From contig NC_092475.1 of assembly GCF_047495875.1 (NCBI RefSeq), positions 7,778,501 through 7,842,500 of the forward strand: 64,000 nucleotides of DNA, given 5' to 3'. Within the stretch, counting starts at the first letter, position 1; each line of letters begins with the position of its first letter. Source of the stretch: Pithys albifrons albifrons. Lineage: Eukaryota > Chordata > Aves > Passeriformes > Thamnophilidae. Made by a program: the position numbers and the translations under genes. The notes under the pieces were generated by a model. The model was given only the letters and a program-made list of their open reading frames with translations. It had not been told where the DNA came from and did not search any database. Below are positions 57,117-64,000 of this stretch, piece after piece.

Positions 57117-57440
57117 GAGGATGGGACAGGGACACCTTCTACTATCCCAGGTTGCTCCAAGCTCTGTCCAACCTGGCCTTGGACACTTCCAGGGATGGGG
57201 CAGCCACAGCTTCTCTGGGCACCCTGTGCCAGGGTCCCCCTACCCTCACAGGGAAGCATTTCTTCCTGATATCTTATCTAACCCTACTCCCCATCAGTTT
57301 GAAGCCATTCCCCCTTGTCCTGTCACTCCAGGCTCTTGAAAACAGTCTCTCTTCATGTTTCTTGTGGGCTCCCTTCAGGTACTGAAAGGCCCCATTTAGG
57401 TCACCCCAAAACCTCTTGCAGCAGCCTTGGGCCCCCTCTG
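57117..57440 (-). mobile_element. CR1 LINE fragment, minus strand, lacking its 3' tail
   Basis: The plus strand reads GGGACAGGGACACCTTCTAC, then CCCAGGTTGCTCCAAGC, CCTTGGACACTTCCAGGG, GGGCACCCTGTGCCAGGGTC, AAGCCATTCCCCCTTGTCC, and GGCTCCCTTCAGGTACTGAAAGG: the reverse complement of CR1 ORF2 end plus 3' UTR. The last ~50 bases with the ATTCTGTG-type tail are missing at the left end. That is unusual for a LINE insertion and implies a later deletion or rearrangement. Confidence 0.9.
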
Positions 57441-58369
57441 TACTTCATTACCTTATGAGGAAAGCAAAGCAATACCATTTTCTGATGTTTTAATAACTAA
57501 ACAGGTGCTGTACTAAGGACTGCAAGATGCTCAGTCATTATAGTAAAAGGGAGGATCACACAACCACTGCAGGTAATAATCACAAGGTGTGCAGGAGCTT
57601 TGCTGGAAGCACAGCCTGGAGAGCCACAGGGCTGGCCAGAAGGGGATGGGCAGGATTTTATCACTGCAAAGATCTCTAACAAGAAAATCCCCATGTCTGA
57701 TCTGCAGCCAAGAAATGTAACAGAACTTCCAAGGCAGGGACAATTCACAAACAACATTTCCAAGCAAAGTGATCTCGTTCCTCATTGCAACAAGAAAATG
57801 CAACCAATCCCCATCATTGTGGAAATGGTGTCCAATACTCAGAGACAGGGCTGATAAACAGTGACTCTGCCTAAAACTGCACATTTACAGCATGAAGACT
57901 TTCACAAATACTGCAGATATTCCCAAATTTTTAGTGGAAAATTTCCTGCTATTATACATGGAATTGCATCTTACTTAATCTGGACAGACAGTCCTGCCAC
58001 TTCAGCAGGGAAGAGTGAATGTGGACTTCAGTGACACTCAATCTCAAAAATAAAAAAAACCTCCATTTTTTTACAGTTTTCAAAAATATCTTTGGGTACA
58101 CTCTAGTCTCAGAACTATATGATCTGGATGTACTTATAAATAATTTCATCTGATGGGAATTGGATAGTTTTATACCCAAATGCACATACACAATGCTAAA
58201 TGTCTGAGTATGTAATTTATAAAGACATAGAGGTATCCAAAGGACTATATTTGCAGATCTGAAGATTTTTAAAACCTGATTCCCAGTACTCCTGTGTCAA
58301 AGACAGAGGTTCAAAACCACAGTGGTTAAAAAGGAAGATAATAAACTGCTTACTACTTGACCTTAACTA
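57441..58369. other. Unique noncoding sequence
   Basis: Overlapping 84-117 codon frames at 57497-57884 on both strands have no domain. AT-rich beyond 57880. Confidence 0.4.
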
Positions 58370-59830
58370 CAATGAAGGGGGAAAATCAGTGTTAATCTTG
58401 CTACTCAAACCGTAATCTATTTTATATTTTGCTTGGCTTTTCCTTTTTCAGCATGTATATCACTTTATACATAAGATATGCAAGGGTTTACATTTATTAT
58501 CTGTATAGATGATCACCCCAAATTGCTAATTCATCCTTGATTTTTTGGGTTCAAGTTACACTTTAATGTTATTTTAACATAAGGCTTTTTTGTAATGTAA
58601 TGATATTTAATTTGCATTAGCACAAGTGACATACAATAGATCATGCTATTATCATGATTGATATCAGATGAACTGGCATAAATTCAACGTTATAAATTGA
58701 GCCTATAAATGAAACTATGATTTTACAGGAATTACTGTAGTAGAAAGGCTACAGACCCTCAAGTCAACCTGAGTCAAAGCCACTCTTTAGAGTTTTATAT
58801 ATTTTATGCCTGCAATAAATGCTTTTGTGAAAGCCCATAACCTGCAAAAAAAAAGTCATTGGAAGTCTATTAATTATAATAATACCACCCAAAAACCTGT
58901 GAGGGCTTATTTTTGTGACATCACTCTTTGATTTTTTACTGCCTTAAATTATCCCTTTGTTGGCTGGGTGAGGGTAACAGTCATACTTTTGTCATTAAAT
59001 ATAAGGAGTTTTAAAGCCTGATCCACCCCAGCTCTAATTGATATTGCTTTCATTTGGCAGATAGTGACCTGATTTATAATTTAAATATGCATCATTATAT
59101 GCACCTCTTCTGTATAATGAAAAAGCGAAGTTACTCTCATCTTTTCCTGCAATGTTAACATCAAGGAAAAGTATCTTCCTTTTTTCCCCTTTTATACTCA
59201 GAGCCTAATTGAAAACTGTTCATTGAATTTCAACATGATAGAAAAGTCTTTTTATCTCTCAATTTGTCCATTAGCTATTATAATTGAAGTATCTGCTACA
59301 CAGCTGAATTGATATTGTTCTTGTTTAAATTCTGGATTTCTCTAAATCTTCTATGAGGCATCAACTAAAAAAATATGGGTTAGGAGACATTAGTGAGCAA
59401 TATTGTGTAAATGGGACATTAGACCAGCACTCCACATGTGTAAAGCTGCCCAAAGTAGGAAGTCATCTAATTTTACTGGAGAACGTGTTGCATAATAATC
59501 TTAACAGCATGACCATAAGGTTTGCTAATTGCCACATCTGTTTAACAGCTGTCAGATGTTTGCCATATGCTGCCATCAATATTACAACAGAGTACATTAC
59601 AGGGAGTTTTATTGTGTTCGACTGTTATTTATTTGCCACAGACATTACTCCAGCCAGTGACGTCTATTTATGTTACACTGCTAATTATATTTTAAAAGCT
59701 GAATGTGAAATCCAGCTTTTCCAGCTTCCTTAGACCCCATTCCTGATGATGTAACTAATAACTTTTTCCCTACAGAGTTCTGAACTGCTTTATAAATTTC
59801 CATCTCTTCTCACGGTAAATAATTCTTCTG
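58370..59830. promoter_or_regulatory. Candidate ultraconserved-type element cluster
   Basis: About 1.4 kb of AT-rich but non-repetitive sequence dense in specific words. ATTGATAT (Cut/ONECUT-like) occurs three times, at 58657-58664, 59037-59044 and 59308-59315. TTTGCATTAG (POU-homeodomain type) lies at 58611-58620. Further words are ATTAATTATAATAATACC near 58869, TTAAATATGCATCATTATATGC near 59080 and GTGACATCAC near 58915 (CRE/AP-1-like). A 126-codon plus frame (59353-59733) lies inside without recognised domains. This is the best conserved-noncoding candidate in the window on texture. Confidence 0.42.
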
Positions 59831-60359
59831 CAAAATAACTTATTTATGTTGTTTTTGAAGGATGTTTCTAAGCCCAAGTTATGTTTTAATGGTGATGCTC
59901 ATATGAACTCAAAAATAAACTTCTTTTTCAAAGAACCCACTTCATTCCATGTTTTGTTTTGTTGTTGTTGTTTTTTTTTTCATGAGGACACAGGTCAGGG
60001 ATGGAAGACAGTTCAGCTTTACAGCTCAGAAGGTTGATACCCCAATTCCAGTCCCAAACCTGCCACTGACTCATTCCGTGCCCTCGATTTGTTGTATGAC
60101 CCTGATTTTCTGATTTCTGAGCCAAAGACCTCACTGAATATCTGGGGGAACTGAGAGGTGATATAGCCCTGTTACCTTCAGAGCACAGAAATATGGCTGA
60201 TCTTTGCTGTTGTGTTCCACCCTCTCTCAGGACTTGGGAACAGCTCCTTTCAGCTGCTCCGTGAGGCACTTTCTCGTTGCATTCAGCAACAGCAGCAGCG
60301 AAACAGGAGCAGAGATTGACAGTGTGCAGAGCAGGCAAAATATGCATGATGTGATTTAA
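59831..60359. other. Unique sequence with GTTTT/GTT simple run
   Basis: A T/G simple run lies at 59951-59980. The 139-codon minus frame (59928-60347) crosses the simple run and has no domain. Confidence 0.45.
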
Positions 60360-60690
60360 TGTGAGTTGATAGGTGTCACTGATCTCTATTATAAATAGAC
60401 TGTGTGAATTCCATATGATGTATTATTTATCTATTGTAGATGCCTTTTTGTTTCATTAATAAACCTGGAAATCAGACGTATACATTTCCAATGATGAGTT
60501 TTTGGCAATACAAGGCATCATGACATTTGTCTGCAATTGCTCAATTATTTTGATGATTTTCTTCTTCTTTCTCTATAAATGATTAATGCTTGAGATGTTT
60601 GTTCAAGTTTCTCCTGATTTTAGCTCATTTGTCCAGCTGAATTCTTTCTTCCTCCTCTAATTAGGGATTATTGCAGTGTAAGGACTTCCA
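60360..60690. promoter_or_regulatory. Candidate enhancer with T-box and composite homeodomain words
   Basis: AGGTGTCA (60371-60378) is a T-box half-site. CTAATTAG (60657-60664) is a palindromic homeodomain site joined directly to GGGATTA (60664-60670), an OTX/PITX-type K50 word. Between them lie TTCATTAATAAACC, CAATTGCTCAATTATTTTGATG and AATGATTAATGC. Confidence 0.4.
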
Positions 60691-61309
60691 CTGTGACCTG
60701 AATTCTGGTTCCTCAGAGATATTGCACCAGAGAACACAACACGGGTCCTGTGACTGAGGTTTGTGTTCAACTCTGGGGCCTGAGACCTCCAGAAGATCTC
60801 ACATTAACAGTGCAGTTTCCATTTAAATCTGCCTTGGAGCAGAAACTCTCTGCTGTTCTACCTACAGTTAAAAATGTTTCCCTGTTTTTCTGTGCTTGAG
60901 AAAATTAAGGAAGTACTTTGTTGTTTATTTAGATAGGAAAAGACTTGAATTTTTCAAAATTCTGATGAGAACAGTAAGCAGCAGCTGGTGCCTTCCTTTC
61001 ACACTTGTAGAAGATGATCAAGCAAAGACACTACAAGGCAAAGAATTTAAAATATAAGGCAAAGCTGGGGGGTTTTCCAGGAGCCAAAGTGAAGCCTCAG
61101 AGTCCTTGAGGTGGGTGAGGACGAGGAGGGGTTGCTGAACAGGGAAGTGGAGCTGTGGGTTCAGCCAACATGTGCCTACAAGAGAAGTAGGTGCTCAGCT
61201 CCCACGAGGAATCCAATGCCTTGCACAAATGCCTCCATCAGTAATCTCAAATTTGTCTGCCTTCTGCATTTGATCTCCTTATTTTCCTCTTCTATGCTTT
61301 TTTAATGCT
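60691..61309. other. Unique noncoding sequence
   Basis: No feature was recognised. Confidence 0.4.
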
Positions 61310-61600
61310 GTTTGTAGCCATTTCAATTATGTGATTTCCTTATCTGGGTACCACTGAGAATACTGTACAAGACTTTATAAACAGCTACTAAGTTTATCTG
61401 CCTGTCATTTGGTTTTCATTATGCGAGATAACAATCTTTCTCATATCTTATAAGAAGATATAATGTGATTGTTTTGAAACGGGGAGGGGGGAAAAAAGTC
61501 TAGTCTGCATTATCCTCAGCCTCGTGGTATTTGTAACGTCAGCGGTGTCAGCACAATCTCCAACATTTTTCCTTGCTGTGGTCCAGGAAGAATTATCTCT
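61310..61600. promoter_or_regulatory. Candidate enhancer with GATA, CRE and Maf-half-site words
   Basis: GATA-type words occur at 61394-61399 (TTATCT), 61427-61431 (GATAA) and as an inverted pair ATATCTT (61443-61449)/AAGATAT (61455-61461). TAACGTCAGC (61534-61543) is CRE-like, and GTCAGC recurs at 61547-61552 as GTCAGCA, a Maf half-site. CpGs cluster at 61520-61545. Confidence 0.38.
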
Positions 61601-62021
61601 CTGGGTTTTTGTGTTTGCTGCTATCTCCTCTTTTTCTCCATTTTAGACACAGTGAGGTTCTTATCTGGAGTGTGGTTATGCAGCTACAGACTTGCCCACA
61701 TTCAGCCTGATCCCTCGGAAGCATTTCATGGGGCTCCTGCACCGAAGGAAAGGATGAGAGGCAATTGTCAACAGTTTGCTGTATTAAATATGGACAGATA
61801 TTATTCATGTCATTTGACAGTTCTTGACTTTCAGCTGTATAATGACAGAGAAACAGTAGGAATTGCAGCAGCCCAACTTCTGTCTTACTTCAAGATAAGC
61901 TTATCAAGTGTAGCCTGAATCCATTCTACTCATAAGCAGCTCCGAACTCGTGTCGTGCTGAACCACCGCACTCAGTCCTGCTTCCCAAGATTGCTTTGCA
62001 TGTCCATGTGGTCCCAGTTGT
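61601..62021. other. Unique noncoding sequence
   Basis: An 88-codon plus and a 71-codon minus frame overlap at 61593-61918. No domain was seen. Confidence 0.4.
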
Positions 62022-62160
62022 TTACCATCTTACAGCATTTTGCACAGTTTTTAGGAGACAGACTGTTTCTTGTCTTTGTTCAGCACCTTGTACTGAGTAG
62101 CCCTGGCTCCTGCCTGATGCCACCAAGTGCTCATGGAACATAAATAAGGCAATGAAGTGA
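62022..62160 (+). mobile_element. Ancient amniote interspersed repeat, 3' part
   Basis: The order GACTGTTTCTTGTCTTTG, TTCAGCACCTTG, AGCCCTGGCTCCTG, CCAAGTGCTC, GGAACATAAATAA follows an old sauropsid repeat end that I recall from turtle and crocodilian DNA (GGGACTGTCTTT...GTACAGCACCTAGCAC...CCTGGTC...TAGGTGCTACGGTAATACAAATAA). Divergence is high and the family name is not known to me. The match is from memory. Confidence 0.5.
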
Positions 62161-63029
62161 TAGCAGGTGACGGTCAGCCCTGGTGGGGTTTTCTCTCTTC
62201 ATCAGTTCCACGCTTGCTCTACAAAGAGTAGCTCCTTTGACTGGCTTCTTAACAGGAAAAAAAAACCCTGAAGTCTATCCCATGCTATTTATCCCAGAGA
62301 TCCAGAGGCATCTCTGAACAACATGCAGGAATCACATACATAGTTGAGGCTCTCCCAGCACAGTGTGGCGGCTGCAGACCCAACAAGGGCTTAAGGTTAA
62401 AAACTGACCAAGTGTCTAAGGAATTTCCATGCTCCTTACAAGCCTTCCAGGTCACAACACTTCCCAAACTTGTAGGATCTGGTGTCAGGGGAAAGGAGAG
62501 GATTTGGAAAACTTTTGGCAGTTGAATGTATAATTTAAAAAAACAAAAACAACCAAAAACCAAAACAGGATTGTGAAAGCAAATTCAGCCGTTTTGATCT
62601 TACAGGATTTGATCAGCCCAATTTTGATCTCCCAGTGGCTGGAAACTCCTCCAGGCCAGGCTTGTCATTCTGTTTTTGCCTGTGCAATAAAGAGCACAAG
62701 AACATATGAAAATGTACAAATGTTGCTGTTGGCTGTGGCCATGGGCCAGTGTCCTGCCTGCAGCCAGACCTTGTCCACTTGCTGTTGTGTCCAGTGTTCC
62801 CCCTATAACTGGAAAACATGGGACACTAAAGAAAATCAATCACTACAGACTTCTCCAGAATATTTCCAAATTATTTACATTTATTAAATCATTGTTGATT
62901 TGGTTTTTTACTCTGAGTTTGGTCACTTTTTGAGGACACTTTTGAGCAGCAGTAAACAAAAATTATTGTCATCAAAATAATTTACAGAAGTTTTGCAAAT
63001 TCTTATCAGTGGGAAACTCTTTGCTGTTT
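62161..63029. other. Unique sequence with A-rich simple run
   Basis: An AAAAC-type run lies at 62535-62567. Overlapping frames of 68-104 codons at 62573-62933 have no domain. Confidence 0.45.
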
Positions 63030-63190
63030 GACTTTTCACTGGAATATGTCGGTGGAAATATGAGTTCAGGTTTCAAAATTAAATGCATGCCTCAATGGCT
63101 GAGTTTATGCATTCATAATTATATTTACAATTAGAAATAATGTAATCAGGAATAGAATTCTTTTATTGGCTGAGTGCACAGAACGAGTTG
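63030..63190. promoter_or_regulatory. Candidate conserved element
   Basis: AAATTAAATGCATGCC, TTATGCATTCATAATTATAT and AATAATGTAATCAGG are consecutive POU/homeodomain-type words within 90 bases. Confidence 0.3.
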
Positions 63191-63699
63191 TGGAGAAAGT
63201 GCTGTTTTAAGCCATGCTTTCTTCCCCACAATTCAGGAGCATTTAAGCTTCATCTCCAACATACTTTAGGAAATTACCAGCTAATTAAGTCCATCTGGGG
63301 CAGTACTGCAGTGCAAGACTGCTGGGTCCCTCCCCAGATTCCCTTTGGCACAGCAAAGCCCCAGATGCTGCGGGCACAACGGGACAGACACAAAGGCAAT
63401 GAGGTGTCTCTGCGCAGCTCCACGGGCAGGGGTGGCCTCTAAACATCTTAATTCCTTTATATAACAGGAAAGCAAAGCTTTAAATGGAAGCACGGATGGG
63501 AAGAGGGTACATGGCATGGTGTAATTGAGAATTCCTGTGCCCTGCCAGGCAGGGTTAATGGGCACTGCCCTGCAGTAAACTGGCTCCTGCGAACCCTGGA
63601 AATGTCAGAGTGGTGCAAAACAAGACGGTGCTCCAGGTCCTCGTGGTGTTAACTGGAGGCTGCAGGGCAGCTCTGAACCCACACGCATAATTTGTAGGC
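63191..63699. other. Unique noncoding sequence
   Basis: Moderate CpG content at 63360-63430. An 84-codon plus and a 94-codon minus frame overlap without domains. Confidence 0.4.
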
Positions 63700-64000
63700 A
63701 CAGGATGTCATTTACCATTGCTTACCTCTCATTAAAACTAATCAGAATGGCTTTCTGTGAAAAATTGATTTTTAATTGGAAAAGTTAAATCGGGAACTGG
63801 TTTTCTTTTTCCTTGAAAAGCTGCAAACATTTAGCTGGGGCTGATGGACAACATCCTTGTTTGCTGATAGCTTCAAGAGCACTGAATGACAGTTTTTTCC
63901 TTTGGTCTTTGGCCAAAAGTAGCATTGAAGAATATTTGTTTGTATGCTTTACAGGGTAATTTTAGTCAGAAAAGTAATTTTCCCTAAAAAAAGAAAATTC
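63700..64000. promoter_or_regulatory. Candidate conserved element running off the window
   Basis: CATTAAAACTAATCAG, AAATTGATTTTTAATTGG and CTTTGGTCTTTGGCC words lie in non-repetitive sequence up to the right edge. The element may continue beyond. Confidence 0.28.

Noticed and set aside
1..64000. Search for CRISPR arrays, operons, phage or plasmid modules, and endogenous retroviral LTRs or pol motifs
   Set aside because: No regularly spaced repeats, no dense coding, no paired LTRs with TG/CA ends and no retroviral reverse-transcriptase motifs were seen. The only autonomous-element remnants are CR1 LINEs.

Overview
The window reads as avian nuclear DNA. The main evidence is a set of ten degraded CR1 (chicken repeat 1) LINE fragments. 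Most end in the typical CR1 tail (GATTCTGTG-like) and several keep recognisable C-terminal reverse-transcriptase-ORF vocabulary such as LSLEKRRLRG or LERVQRR. The low repeat load, modest CpG content, few short microsatellites and old amniote-type repeats also fit a bird. The CR1 subfamilies would suit a neoavian or passerine genome, but species cannot be settled by reading. Nothing prokaryotic, viral or organellar is seen.

I find no protein-coding gene, no convincing exon and no functional RNA gene. The longest open frames are 190 codons (minus strand, 15267-15839, crossing an ancient SINE tail), 176, 174 and 161 codons. None has recognisable domains, and open frames of this size on both strands are expected by chance in 64 kb. 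The window is best described as a stretch of gene desert or a very large intron.

Layout. 0-6.7 kb: unique sequence with a CpG-bearing element at 0.33-0.78 kb and a dense candidate enhancer at 4.2-4.86 kb holding a near-perfect Maf recognition element. 6.7-8.2 kb: a CR1 copy, a tRNA-derived SINE relic and a short CR1 tail. 8.2-18.4 kb: unique sequence with a local CpG cluster at 12.9 kb, candidate elements at 13.4, 14.1, 17.1 and 17.6 kb, and an AmnSINE1/deuterostome-SINE-like tail at 15.4 kb. 18.4-31.3 kb: a CR1 fragment, candidate elements at 19.5, 23.0 and 29.0 kb, a strongly AT-rich block (24.6-27.6 kb), and a CR1 copy at 30.8-31.3 kb. 31.3-43.5 kb: the most repeat-rich part, with two copies of one ancient short repeat, MIR/tRNA-SINE-like relics and three CR1 copies in the same orientation. 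43.5-57.5 kb: unique sequence with two CR1 copies and candidate elements at 49.3, 50.5, 51.3, 52.5 and 55.7 kb. 57.5-64 kb: AT-rich sequence packed with homeodomain, POU, GATA, T-box and CRE-like words, plus one further ancient amniote repeat at 62.0-62.16 kb.

No genes work together here. The plausible biology is long-range cis-regulation: an old, slowly changing desert with candidate enhancers in which ancient transposon relics survive. Conservation is inferred from sequence character only; no alignment was possible.
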